Source of the DNA: Elymus sibiricus
Taxonomy: Eukaryota > Streptophyta > Magnoliopsida > Poales > Poaceae
DNA: 64,000 bases
Assembly: GCA_039707655.1 (NCBI GenBank)
Contig: CM077673.1
Coordinates: 271,444,288 to 271,508,287 of the forward strand
Reading direction: 5' to 3'
A program made the position numbers and the translations under genes. Under the pieces are notes generated by a model. It had not been told where the DNA came from and made no database searches. It was given only the letters and a program-made list of their open reading frames with translations. Positions 9,693 through 21,269 of this stretch are shown one piece after another. Within the stretch, counting starts at the first letter, position 1, and each line of letters starts with the position of its first letter.

Positions 9693-12386
9693 TTATGGAG
9701 TGTTCCGGAAGGTTTCTTTTATGTGTTCCTCCGGTGTCATGGTTTGGATAACATTGCTTTCAACATTAATAGGCGTACCTGAGATTTAGTGCTTAATTCT
9801 TTGTCCATTGACCACCTTCGGGTTAGTACCTTCGGCATTATTAATCTTGATAGCTCCAGAACAATAAACCTCTCCGACAATATATGGTCCTTCCCATTTG
9901 GAGAGAAGCTTACCTACAAAAAATCTTAAACGAGAATTGAACAAAAGAACATAGTCTCCTATTTTGAATTCCCGCTTTTGGATTCTTTTGTCATGCCATC
10001 TTTTTACTTTTTCTTTAAATAGTTTAGCATTTTCATAGGCTTGGGTTCTCCATTCATCTAGTGAGCTAATATCAAATAGCCTCTTCTCACCGGCAAGTTT
10101 GAAATCATAATTGAGTTCTTTAATTGCCCAAAATGCTTTGTGTTCTAACTCTGGAGGCAAATGACAAGCTTTTCCATATACCATTTTGTATGGAGACATA
10201 CCCATAGGATTTTTATAAGCTGTTCTATAGGCCCAAAGTGCATCATCTAGTTTCTTAGACCAATTCTTTCGAGACCTATTGACAGTTTTTTGTAATATCA
10301 ATTTTATTTCTCTATTGCTAAGTTCAACTTGACCACTAGATTGAGGACGATAGGGTGATGCAATTCTATGCTAAACATCATATTTAGCAAGCAACTTACG
10401 GAAAGCACCATGAATAAAGTGTGAACCACCATCAGTCATTAAGTATCTAGGGACTCCAAACCTCGGGAAGATAACTTCTTTAAGCATTTTAATAGAGGTG
10501 TTGTGATCAGCACTGCTAGTTGGAATAGCTTCTACCCAGTTAGTGACATAATCAACGGAAACCAAAATATGAGTGTACCCGTTAGAGGAAGGAAAAGGTC
10601 ACATATAATCAAAACCCCAAACATCAAATGGTTCGACAACAAGTGAATAATTCATAGGCATTTCCTGACGCTTACCGATATTACCAATTCTTTGACATTC
10701 ATCACAAGACAAGACAAAGTTACGGGCATCCTTGAAGAGAACAGGCCAATAAAAACCAGAATGCAATACCTTGTGAGCAGTCCTATCTCCCGCATGATGT
10801 CCTCCATAAGCTTCGGAATGACATTTCTGTAGGATTTGTTCCTGTTCATGGTCAGGTACACAACGTCTAATAGTACCATCTACCCCTTCTTTATAAAGAT
10901 GTGGGTCATCCCAAAAGTAATGTCTTAAATCATAGAAGATTTTTTTCTTTTGTTGGTATGTGCAACTAGGTGGTAAATATTTAGCAACAATGTAGTTAGC
11001 ATAATCACCATACCAAGGAGTGTTTTGAGAAACATTTATTGCAGCTAACTGTTCACCAGGAAAATTATCATCAATAGGTAGTGGGTCATCAAGAATATTG
11101 TCTAACCTAGACAAGTTATCAGCTACGGGGTTCTCAGCTCCCTTCCTATCAGTGATATGTAAGTAAAATTCTTGAAGCAAGAGAACCCACCTAATTAGTC
11201 TAGGTTTAGCATCTTTCTTTTCCATAAGATATTTTATAGCAGCATGATCGGTGTGAACGATAACCTTGGAAGCAACAATATAGGATCTAAATTTATCACA
11301 AGCAAACACAACTGCTAAAAATTGTTTTTCAGTAGTAGCATAATTTCGTTGGGCACTGTCTAGAGTTTTGCTAGCATAATGGATAACATTCAATTTCTTA
11401 TCAACTCTTTGTCCTAGAATAGCGCCAACAACATAATCACTAGCATCACACATAATTTCAAAAGGCAAGTTCCAATCAGGTGGTTGAACGATAGGTGCAG
11501 AAGTTAAGGCTTTCTTGAGTGTTTCAAAGGCTTCTACACAATCATCATCAAAAACAAAAATAATATCCTTTTGCAAAAGATTAGTAAGAGGCCTAGAAAT
11601 TTTAGAGAAGTCTTTAATGAACCTCCTATAGAAACCATCATGACCAAGGAAACTTCGAATACCTTTAATATCTTTAGGACATGGCATTTTCTCAATTGCA
11701 TCAACTTTAGCTTTATCCAGCTCAATACCTCGTTCAGATATTTTATGCCCCAAGGCAATACCTTCATTAAACATAAAGTGGCACTTCTCCCAATTCAAGA
11801 CAAGATTAGTTTGTTCACATCTCTGCAAAACTCGATCAAGGTTGCTTAAGCAATCATCAAAAGAAGTCCCGTAAACGGAAAAATCATCCATGAAAACCTC
11901 CACAATCTTTTCACAAAAGTCAGAGAATACAGCAGACATACATCTTTGAAAGGTAGCAGGTGCATTGCATAAACCAAAAGGCATACATCTATAAGCATAG
12001 GTCCCAAAAGGGCAAGTGAAGGTGGTTTTCTCTTGATCAGATTGTGATACAGGTATTTGAGAGAAACCAAAATATTCGTCCAGAAAACAAAAGTGTGTGT
12101 GTGTTTGTATAATCTTTCTAACATCTGGTCAATGAAAGGCAGAGGGTAATGATCTTTTTCTAGTGGCTTTATTTAATTTTCTGAAATCAATTACCATTCT
12201 ATAGCCAGTAACAATTCTTTGTGGAATGAGTTCATTTTTATCACTAGGAACAATGGTAATACCTCCTTTCTTAGGGATACAATGAACGGGACTTACCCAT
12301 CTACTATCAGCTATGGGATAGATTATACCGGCTTCCAGAAGCTTTAATATTTCAGTTCTTACCACTTCTTTCATCTTAGGATTCAA
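9693..12386 (-). pseudogene. Gypsy pol of element B: RT, RNase H, integrase (broken)
   Basis: All blocks lie in one frame ending at TAA 9693-9695. In order: RT N-terminal half (12129-12386, with the WVSPVHCIPKKGG block), RT core with MPFGLCNAP and the active-site block VFMDD (about 11880-11984), RNase H ([13 protein letters not shown] and [10 protein letters not shown], about 11200-11450), the integrase HHCC finger ([13 protein letters not shown]...CDEC, about 10690-10830), and the integrase core Asp/Asp/Glu blocks ([25 protein letters not shown]; 10620-10290). In-frame stops occur near 10599, 10371 and 9786. Between 12158 and 12093 the frame leaves and returns through two slippage-type indels. 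The pol would normally be made as a polyprotein with gag. Confidence 0.86.
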
Positions 12387-12524
12387 TCATCATTGGTGAT
12401 CAACAACGGGTTTAGCATCAGGTTCCATATTAATCTTGTGCTGACATAAACTGGGACTAATGCCCTTAAGATCATCAAGAGTATATTCAATAACAGCCCG
12501 ATGCTTCTTCAGAATTTTTAATAG

Positions 12525-13511
12525 TCATTCTTCTTCATGTTCTGAAAGGTTAGCACTAATAATAACAGGATATATCTTTTTCTCATAGAGATAAGCATAC
12601 TTCAAAGTATCAGACAATTGCTTTAATTTAAACACAGGATCACCTTTAGGTGGAGGAGGACCTCCAAGAGTTTTAATAGGCAAATTGTGTTTCAGGAGAG
12701 GTTGTTGTTCAAAGAAAATTTTATCTATTTCATTTCTTTCACGCAAGTGCATATCATTTCCATGGTCGAGCAAATATTGTTCTAATGGACCAGTAGGAGG
12801 CATGACGGTAGAAGCAAGACCAATTATTTCATCCTTACTAGATAATGCTCTATCACGAGGTTTTCTACTAAACTTGGAAAAATTAAACTCATGAGACACC
12901 ACACCAAAACTGACACCGACAGTTTGTTTTTCACAATCTATCTTAGCATTGACGGTGTTTAAGAAAGGTCTACCAACGATAATGGGACAAAAGTCATCTT
13001 GTGGGGAACCAAGAACTAGAAAATCAGTACGATATTTTAATTCCCCACACAAGACTTCAACATCTCTAACAATCCCAAGTGGTGTGATGGTGTCTCTATT
13101 AGCAAGTTTAATAGTAACATCAATGTCTTCTATTTCAGCAGGTGCTATTTCATTCATAATTTCTTGGTATAAGGTTAAAGGGATAGCACTCACACTAGCA
13201 CCCAAATCACGTAAATCATGATAGCAATGATCTCCTATTTTGATTGAGACAACAGGCATGCCCACTACGGGTCTATGTTTATCTTTTTCATCAGGTTTGG
13301 CAATTCTAGCAGCTTCATCACAGAAGTAGATAACATGCCCATCAATATTTTCTACCAAGAGATCTTTAACCATAGCAACACTAGGTTCTACTTTAATTTG
13401 CTCAGGGGGATTAGGTGCTCTAATATTACTCTTGCGAACTACAGTTGATACCTTAGCATGTTCCTTTATCCTAACAGGGAAAGGTGGTTTTTCAATATAA
13501 GCGGTAGGCAC
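12525..13511 (-). pseudogene. Gypsy protease region of element B
   Basis: Open stretch of 328 codons in the same frame as pol. It carries the retropepsin catalytic block DLGASVSAIPLTLY near residue 105 and the second block IVGRPFLNTVNAKIDC near residue 180. The spacing and the use of DLGAS in place of DTGAS fit Athila/Tat-type proteases. The N-terminal part is a gag-protease linker without a zinc knuckle. It is separated from gag and from RT by in-frame stops (13599 and 12525), so this copy could not give a polyprotein. Confidence 0.82.
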
Positions 13512-13598
13512 AACTGGATCAACATTGTAAATGATGGTTTCATCTTTAGCTATGACCGGTTCTTTAATTTCTTCTTAAGTAGGGGGGTGATATTTAAA

Positions 13599-14434
13599 TC
13601 ATTTCTCTTTAGGGAGATCAACATGAGTAGCAAATGCTTCACAGAAAGAGGCTACTATCTCAGAGTCAAGTCCATATTTAGTGCTAAACTTATGAAAAGC
13701 ATCGGTATTCATAAAAGATTGAACACAATCAAACTCAAGCTTTATACATGACTCATTACCTTCGTCGAGTTCCCAATCTTCAGAGTTGCGTTTAATTCTT
13801 TCTAGGAGATCCCACTTGAATTCAATAGTCTTCTTCATAAAAGAACCAGCACAAGAAGTATCAAGCATGGATTGATCATTATGCGAAAGCCGAGCATAAA
13901 AATTCTGAATAATAACTTCTCTCGGGATATCATGATTGGGGCATGAATATAACATTGACTTAAGCCTCCCCCAAGCTAGAGCGATGCTTTCTCCTTCACG
14001 AGGCCAAAAGTTATATATATATAATTCCGATCACGATGAACTAGATGCATGGTATAAAACTTTTGATGGAATTCCAATTGCAATCGATTCTAGATCCATG
14101 ATCCAATATCATCACATAGCCTATACCATGTCAATGCTTTTCCCTTCAAGGATAAAGGGAAAACCTTCTTCTTAGCTTCATCTCCGGGTAGACCTGCAAG
14201 CTTAAATAATCCACAAATTTCGTTCACATATAATAGGTGCATATCAGGATGTTCAGTTCCATCTCCTGCATAAGGTTTAGCAAGCAGTTGTTCTACCATA
14301 CCTGAAGGAATTTCATAACCAATATTTTCAGTAGGTACAATAGGTTGAGGGGCAACTAATTGTGGTTCCGGTCGAGGTGAAGATACCCTGAACAAACCCC
14401 TCAAAGGATTGCTTTCCATAGTAGCAAGTAACAA
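13599..14434 (-). pseudogene. Gypsy gag of element B (frameshifted)
   Basis: The N-terminal part lies at 14090-14434 with the capsid-like block GDEAKKKVFPLSLKGKALTWY, a typical retrotransposon gag signature. The probable start is the Met of MESNPLRGLF at about 14419. The C-terminal part (13599-13955) is in a different frame; the shift falls near 14010-14090, where a short TATATA run suggests slippage. The region directly follows the primer-binding site, as expected for gag. Confidence 0.8.
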
Positions 14435-14496
14435 TAAATTTCAGCACGTAGTATAAGTTTTTCCTTACCGATTTCCACTTACCAAGAGCAATTCAC

Positions 14497-14514
14497 TCCC
14501 CGGCAACGGCGCCA
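14497..14514 (-). other. Primer-binding site of element B (tRNA-Asp)
   Basis: On the plus strand these 18 bases read TCCCCGGCAACGGCGCCA, the 3' end (with CCA) of plant tRNA-Asp(GUC) as I know it. The minus-strand RNA would therefore pair with all 18 bases. It lies 11 bases from the LTR edge. Element D has the same site with three transitions. Confidence 0.82.
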
Positions 14515-14525
14515 GAAAAGAGTCT

Positions 14526-15247
14526 TGATGACCCACAAGTATAGGGGATCAATCATAGTCCTTTCGATAAGTAAGAGTGTCGAACCCAACGAGGAGCAGA
14601 AGGAAATGACAAGCGGTTTTCAGCAAGGTAATTTCTGCAAGCACTGAAATTGTAGGTAATAGATAGTTTGATAGCAAGATAATTGATAATGAGCAAGTAA
14701 CGGTAACGGTAGATAAAGTGCAGCAAGGTAGCCCAATCCTTTTGTGGCAAAGGACAAGCCAGAACAGTCTCTAGTAATAGGCAAAGTGTTCTTGAGGGTA
14801 CACGGGAATTTCATCTAGTCACTTTTATCATGTTGGTTTGGTTTGTGTTCGCTCCTTTGATAATTTGATATGTGGGTGGACCGGTGCTTGGGTGCTATTC
14901 TTAATTGAACAACCTCCCACTTATGATTAACCCCCTCGCAAGCATCCGCAACTACGAGAAAAGTATTAAGATAAAATCTAACCATAGCATTAAACGTTTG
15001 GATCCAAATCAGCCCCTTACGAAGTAGCGCATAAACTAGGGTTTAAGCTTCTGTCACTCTAGCAATCCATCATCTAATAACTACTCCACAATGCATTCCC
15101 TTAGGCCCAAGGAAGGTGAAGTGTCATGTAGTCGACATTCACATGACACCACTAAGGGAATCACAACATACATATCATCAAAATATCGAACACATATCAA
15201 ATTCACATGATTACTTGCAACATGACTTGTCCCGTGACCTCAAGAAC
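14526..15247 (-). repeat. Truncated 5' LTR of element B
   Basis: Matches the 3' LTR from TGATGACCC to the sequence ACCTCAAGAACA (aligned with about 6563), then stops. The outer half of the LTR is missing, together with the target-site duplication. Confidence 0.85.
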
Positions 15248-15497
15248 ATATCCTAATTTTCTAAATATTCCAAAATGGATAGAAAGTATTTTCTAAAAAT
15301 TTTGGAGTCGGTTTACTTACTGTATCATGTACCTATTCCTTTTTTGGTTCTGGAGTACTCCGGAAGGTTTCTCAGATGTGCTTCTCCAATGTAATTACTT
15401 GAATAGCGTCCGAATCAGTGTTAATGGGATTACATGCAATATAATGTTTAAATTTTTGCCCATTAACTACCATCGGTTTGTTTCCTCCGGTGTTTCA
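15248..15497 (-). pseudogene. C-terminal pol fragment of another Athila-like Gypsy element
   Basis: Minus-strand translation of 15400-15497 gives a tail with GGNKPMVVNGQKFKHY, clearly related to the end of pol in element B ([12 protein letters not shown]). The following bases resemble the sequence downstream of B pol (9590-9690). It is a short remnant joined directly to the truncated LTR of B on one side and to the 3' flank of the GRF gene on the other, so both edges are deletion or insertion scars. Confidence 0.72.
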
Positions 15498-16120
15498 GTT
15501 AGGTAATATTTCTTTGAATAACACTTAGCAAAATCCAGTTAACTAACTTAGTTTATTTAACTCGATTGAAATCAGTGAGACATATTAAATTACCTAGGTT
15601 AATTCAGTTCACTTGATTGAGATCACAGAAACAAATTTAGTTAACTTGATTAATTCAGTTAACTCTCAACAATGAAAAAAATTCAACTAACTGGATTAAT
15701 TTAGTTAACTGTCAGCACTTAAACAAATTCAGTTAACTGCATTAATTCAGTTAACTATCAACACTAAAACAAATTTAGTTAACTCGATATTTTTAGTTAA
15801 CTGTCAACACTAAAACAAATTCAGCTAACTTTGAACACTGTCAAAAATTTAGTTAACTATTTACATTCAGTTGACAGGAAACTCAGTTAACTTTGTAACA
15901 ATAGCACAAAATTTAGTTGACACACAAATTCAGTGATCTATTTTACACCGAGACAAATTCAGTTCAGAAACACACAATGCACATGAATGACATCACTTAA
16001 ATCGAAGTACAAAGCTCACATCAATATCTGTGCCAGTTCATAGATACTTCAGTACACAAATATGTTGTAGTTCATCAAATTAAGAGCTAAAAAGTATGGC
16101 ACCATTAAAACACCATTGAA
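15498..16120. repeat. Dispersed CAGTTAAC-type repeat in the 3' flank of the GRF gene
   Basis: Roughly 600 bases in which AGTTAAC or close variants recur about every 25-60 bases, often as ATTCAGTTAACT separated by AT-rich spacer. The same motif is dense in intron 2 of the adjacent broken gene (20592-21045), so motif and gene appear to belong to one unit. There is no open frame. Confidence 0.7.
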
Positions 16121-16195
16121 TCACTCAAATTCATCCAGGATATCCTTAAGCTTCCTTATGTTGCCCCTGGTTTCTCCAATATGTTTGAACATATC

Positions 16196-19100
16196 TGTCA
16201 CATCCCAGATTTTATCTGGTATGTTCAAAATTTCACAGGGAATTAAAAATTTACAATCAAAAGCCCTTGATCATTTGCTTGTTAGCAAAATTCTTTGAAA
16301 TTTGTTTGAACGTTTGATCAGGGGGGGTTAAACCCCTAATGCCACAAGTGGGAACCTAGCTAGCCAATAGTTGGAACCCAAGCCATTCGAAATATATATT
16401 GGGCAAAAGGCTATAAATAATAAGTCCCAAGAATATTGAAGCCAAATTGATTTTCCTAGAAATTTGTCGCATTCAAATTGGGATCAATCCAAATCAGAGG
16501 AAATTATTTAAGTGGCCTTGCAATAATTTTGGCAGGAAGTGAAATTTCTTAAGTCCAAATAATGACATAGACCCCCTGCCATTTTCTAAAATGAATTTTA
16601 GACGAGGTTGGTTTTGAAACCAAATTCAAATTCAATGGAAATAAAAAAAGAAAAGGAAATAAACGAAAAGAAAAACCAAAACTACCTAGCCCACCTAACC
16701 TAGTTGACCTAGTCGACCCTGCAGCCCAGCCGCGCCTCTCTCTCTCCCTCGCTCCCTTTGGCTGACGTGCTGGGCCCGCACGTCAGTTCGTCTCCCACCT
16801 CCCGCACTCCCCACGTCCCCGCAACCACCGCACGCCGACCGGAGCTTCCCGGAGTTCCGCCTCCGATGAAGGCCGAGCCTCTCCTCCGCCCCATCGTCGT
16901 CTCTGGTGAGCCACGTAAGCCTAACCCGTGAGACCCTGTCGGATAGATTCGTCATGCTCGAGCGCATCACCTGAACTATTTTGTTGATCCATAGCACTGC
17001 GTGTTGGACCTCCTTTTCTTCACCCGAAGCTTCACCAGCGCCACTCGTCTGCGGTGAGCCTCCTGTCGTTGCTCCCGTCGTCCCGGGGAACGGCCATGGC
17101 CACCAATGGCTCAAGCGCTGGTGAACTCCAAAACCCTAGCCGTTGGATCTAATTTCAACCGTCCAATCTAACCCGCACGCACTGCACACGTCCACTTATC
17201 CGAACTCGTATGGACAATAGGAGACGACCACGTGTCCACCTTATCCACAAGATTATCCGCAGGAATTTCTATTTAATTCGTTTATTTGGAAATTTTGCAG
17301 AAAAGCCCCTAAACTTCGAAACATCACAACTTTTTACGTGTAACTCCAAATTGAGTGATTCTTTTTGCAAAATGATCCTTATGATTTATACTATCACATG
17401 GACAAGTCAAATTTGTAATGTGAATAATTTAAAATTCAAATTCAAATTCAAATAAGGCATAACTTGCATATTATAAATCCAAATAAATTTATTCTTTTTG
17501 CAAATTGAACCTAGTGAAATATAATTTCATATTAGCTATTGTAATATAATTTTTAAATAATTTAAAATTTGAATATAATTTTAAAAGAAGTCCAATTCAG
17601 ATATTAATTAAAACCAATTTGAAATAATAATGCTTATTAAATAATTGTTGTTGCAATTCGTTTCAGAAACTAAATAATTGAACTTTAGTAATAATTTCAA
17701 ATTATTATTTGAGAATATGAAATTCAAATGACATTTTAATAATTTCAAACATGGTTTAGTCATAACTTTGATACCCTAGATTTAATTTGAATAAGGCTAT
17801 TTTAATATGGTTTGTTAAATTGAATTAAACCTAGTAATTGTTTTGGAGTTAATATTTGAATTTAGGGAAAGATGAACTCAAATTAAATTGAGTTCAAACC
17901 CAAACTTGTTTGAGAACTATTTGGACCTTAGTAATTACCTTGGATTTCTATTTGACTTTAGTAATATTGGATTTATAATTAACTTTAGGGTACAACTTAT
18001 TTAATAATATACTTTATTAATTGTATTGGATTTGTATTTGAATTTAGGGAAAGAATTAATTATGTTGAGTTGAATTATGCCAACTTAGTTAATTGTGAAA
18101 TAATTCATAATTCAATTTAACTTGGTGAATTCATAATTCAATTTAACTTGGTGAAATCAAATTAATTTATAAACTCCATTCAATTTGAATTCAAATAGGA
18201 TGAATCCTAATTCAATTCCAAATTGGATTGAAAGCCAGACCAAGTTATTATGTCATACCTTAGTGTATTCAAACTCATAAAGGGTCAACTAGTTTGAAAT
18301 TTCATTCAAACTTGAACATGAACTTGGCTATCCAAGATTCATAGACCATGACTCTGTTTTTAAGATTCTTTTCCAGAATCTGACAACCACAACTTGACAT
18401 CACGTACTTCTTATGTGATGAACCATAGTTGAAACTTGCATGTGAACCCTTATGTCACATGTACTCTAATGGACAACCACTATGTTGTTTTCCAAACTCT
18501 TATGAGTTGTCCTTGACACATGATCTCACAATACAATGACAATGACACCATGCATAACACTTGTTGTATGTTTGATTGAATTGTATGGTTGTTTATGAAT
18601 GCTCTAAACTTACAATAGATTGTACGGAGAGCAAAGCGTAATTTGTTAAATATTGTGAGATTGAAGAGTCGTCAATACCAGGCAAGTTCTACTTGATCAT
18701 ATCACCCAGTATTTTATTGCATTATAGTTTTGCAATGATAGGTGTGTGAGTTCAGAATGCTAAATTCTGTACAACCCCGTAGTTGACAACTTAGGTCCAA
18801 ACTTACCCTGACCTTGTAACCATCGAGTATGCTTACCTCCTATAACGTGGATTGGGGAACACCAACTATTATTCCACCATACAACCACATGGTTGACTAC
18901 TTAAATACTACTCTCTCCGTCCCAAAATAACTGTCTCAACTTTGTACTAGCTCTAGTACAAATTTGTACTAAGCTTGAGACACTTATTTTGGGACGGAGG
19001 GAGTACTTAATTAATGAATCGATCCGGGTGGTCTGGCTTTGATTAGGTCATCGAAGTGTAGTCCTTCGTGGGAATGCTACCCAGGTACCAGAGATTATAT

Positions 19101-20112
19101 GATTTCAAAAGTTGAGTAGCTTCCATGTGTGACCGTGAGACAATATCGACTTTGTTAGGATCAAGTAAGTTGTGGGAATCCTCCTGCGACGGACCAACAG
19201 ATGTAGGTGTGTGGGTTGGACTGGGTTTGTCTTTTTAGAAAGGGCAACTACTTCCCAAAAGTCTTTCCTTGATCTACCTGGCTACTTCACACTGAAGTTC
19301 AGTAGCAGGAGGGTGTGATCGGGAATCACGGGTAAAGTATACAAACCTCTGCAAAGAGTATAAAACTGATGATGATTAGTCGTGTCCCCGATTTAGGACA
19401 ACTTTGAGCAACTCATTTGAGAATTGTTAGCTTGATCTCATTCACCTCTTCCATTAAAATTCATGGGTTGAACCAATGGGGAGTTATGGCACTGATCTCA
19501 AAGGATTGGGGTTACAAGGGCCTCTGGAGAGAAGCTTGGGATGACCGGGGTTACCTGGAGTCCACATGCTCAAACCACATTGGAGTTACGACCGGGGTTA
19601 CCGTAGTAACTCTAGACCACGACCGGGGTTACCGGAAGTGTCATATTGCTATTAGAGTAGACCGCTACACACTATATAGAGCAAAACTATGTTTTTTGCA
19701 AAGACCCTTGAACCCCATCAGCCAAAGTGCATGTAGGTGAACAGGTTTCCACATTGTGGACTTGCCAATACATTCAATGTATTGACCCTACTCGCTGCAA
19801 CGAATCATGTTGCAGGTTGACCATATCGAAGAGAAGGTACGAAGTAGGGTTATGACGCTATACTCAACTCTTGTATGTGAGTTGATGGACGCCACAAGAC
19901 TAGGATATTATCTCCGCCGCATGATTGTATTGTAAGCCAGCCCATGAGCTAAGCATGTGTGTATTGTAAATCACTGGACCTTTCTGTAAATACAATGATA
20001 TGTGTTGTATTCTTGGTATTTCATCGTTGACTGTGCATGTCAGCTATTGATCCAGGGAGTGACACAGTAAGCACAGAGATTTGGGGCTCTCTCACGGGAC
20101 CGGGTCGTGGCA
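16196..20112. mobile_element. Solo LTR, 3917 bp, with GATAT target duplication
   Basis: Starts TGTCACATCCCAG and ends GGGTCGTGGCA, giving imperfect inverted termini TGYCACRWCCC. It is flanked by ATATC at 16191-16195 and 20113-20117. Removing the insert and one duplication restores the reading frame of the GRF gene, which fixes the borders. No gag or pol motif is visible, so it is best explained as a solo LTR of a long-LTR Gypsy family. A non-autonomous element without recognisable internal structure is possible. Orientation is unknown. It contains a GC-rich block at 16700-17150, an AT-rich block at 17440-18250, a nested Stowaway MITE and a short 13-bp repeat (three copies, 19543-19633). Confidence 0.75.
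18911..19003. mobile_element. Stowaway MITE inside the solo LTR
   Basis: 93 bp with inverted termini CTCTCTCCGTCCCAAAATAA and CTCCCTCCGTCCCAAAATAA, flanked by the TA dinucleotide on each side. This is typical of Tc1/mariner-derived Stowaway elements. It has no coding capacity and is nearly one hairpin. Confidence 0.88.
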
Positions 20113-20591
20113 ATATCTCCAATCATGTACTCTAACTTCTTCTTCTCTTGCTTGAACTCATCCCTCTGTAATACCAAATTGTCCCTATCTTCCATGAATT
20201 TGTCCCTCTCCTGCTTCATCAGGTCCCTATCTTTCTCTGCCTTGGCCCTCAACACCTGATGAATGTTTGTGGCAAATTTGTCACAAATGTGCTTCTTCTC
20301 AAGCTCTTACTTTAGGCCACTCAGAGCAAGCTGTGTGTTGACTAGTATGGACAATGCTTGCTCCTTGTCAACCACCATATTAGCAAAATCAACCTTATAA
20401 AACCTCAGCTCTTTCTCCATCTTTTGCTTCTCTCCCAGGATCTTAAAGTTTTCTTCAACATTAACTACATTTTGCATCAGCCTCCACTTGTTCTCATCTT
20501 CATACATGTCCCAGATCCTAGCTAGACTAATCTTCAATGGGGCAGGCCACTCAGGATCAACCCACTACACATAGCTGCATTTAGGTCCTAC

Positions 20592-21045
20592 CTAGCAATG
20601 AAGTTAAAACATAGATAATTCAGTTAAAACTAGGTGACAATTGTGCTAACTGCAAAAAAATTAACGCTTAACATTGAACAAAATTCAGTTGAATGCAAAA
20701 ATTCAGTAAACTGAACAAAATTTAGTTACATGAAAAAATTCAGTTAACTATTAATATGGAACAAAATTCAGATAACTGCAGATCTAGTTAGCACAACTGC
20801 ACAAAAGAGCACTATCAATTCTTCAGGTAAGAATTCTTCTTCAAGAGCAGAAAAAAATATGACACTAGCATCAACACTTAAGTGGAACTACACAGACCAC
20901 TATCTGAAATAACATGGCAATATTACGCACACTTAACTGGCACATATCCAGTTTACATAGAGCACATATCCACTTAAATGGCACTACCATGCACACTGAA
21001 ACTATGGTGCTGACTTAATTTTCAGTTAACTCAAAATGCACTAAC
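20592..21045 (-). repeat. Intron 2 of the GRF gene, rich in CAGTTAAC motifs
   Basis: Lies between donor AAAAG/GTTAGT and acceptor GCTAG/GTAGGA on the minus strand. It carries repeated CAGTTAAC-like motifs like those in the 3' flank at 15498-16120. No coding frame. Confidence 0.6.
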
Positions 21046-21269
21046 CTTTTGTGCAGAAGCCAAGAATCTCCTACCACAAGCGGCCGACTCAAATGCCACA
21101 AACTTCTCACAGACGGCTAGGTGTTCACATCTAGCAGCAAGATCTGTAGCCAGTCCTCTCCATTTCGAGCAGAAAATGGTGGCAGGTGGCTACAACAAAA
21201 AGCATATCGGCTTAGTAAAAATCCCCAATTTGACTAACCCTAGTTGCCTGAGGTAGTGGGACAAACCTG

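Larger units (their letters stand above)
5841..15247 (-). mobile_element. Athila-like Gypsy retrotransposon B
   Basis: Minus-strand element with 3' LTR (5841-7356), polypurine tract, an extra ORF, integrase, RNase H, RT, protease, gag, a perfect tRNA-Asp primer-binding site (14497-14514) and a truncated 5' LTR (14526-15247). The protease motif DLGAS, the RT block [16 protein letters not shown] and an additional ORF between pol and the 3' LTR together suggest the Athila lineage. It inserted into the 5' LTR of element A; the 5 bases at its left edge are ATAAC, but the matching copy has been deleted with the end of the 5' LTR. The coding region has one main frame with several stops, so this copy is not functional. 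Confidence 0.85.

Noticed and set aside
16695..17114. 139-codon minus-strand frame
   Set aside because: Sits in the GC-rich block of the solo LTR; composition like a promoter or leader, no domain.
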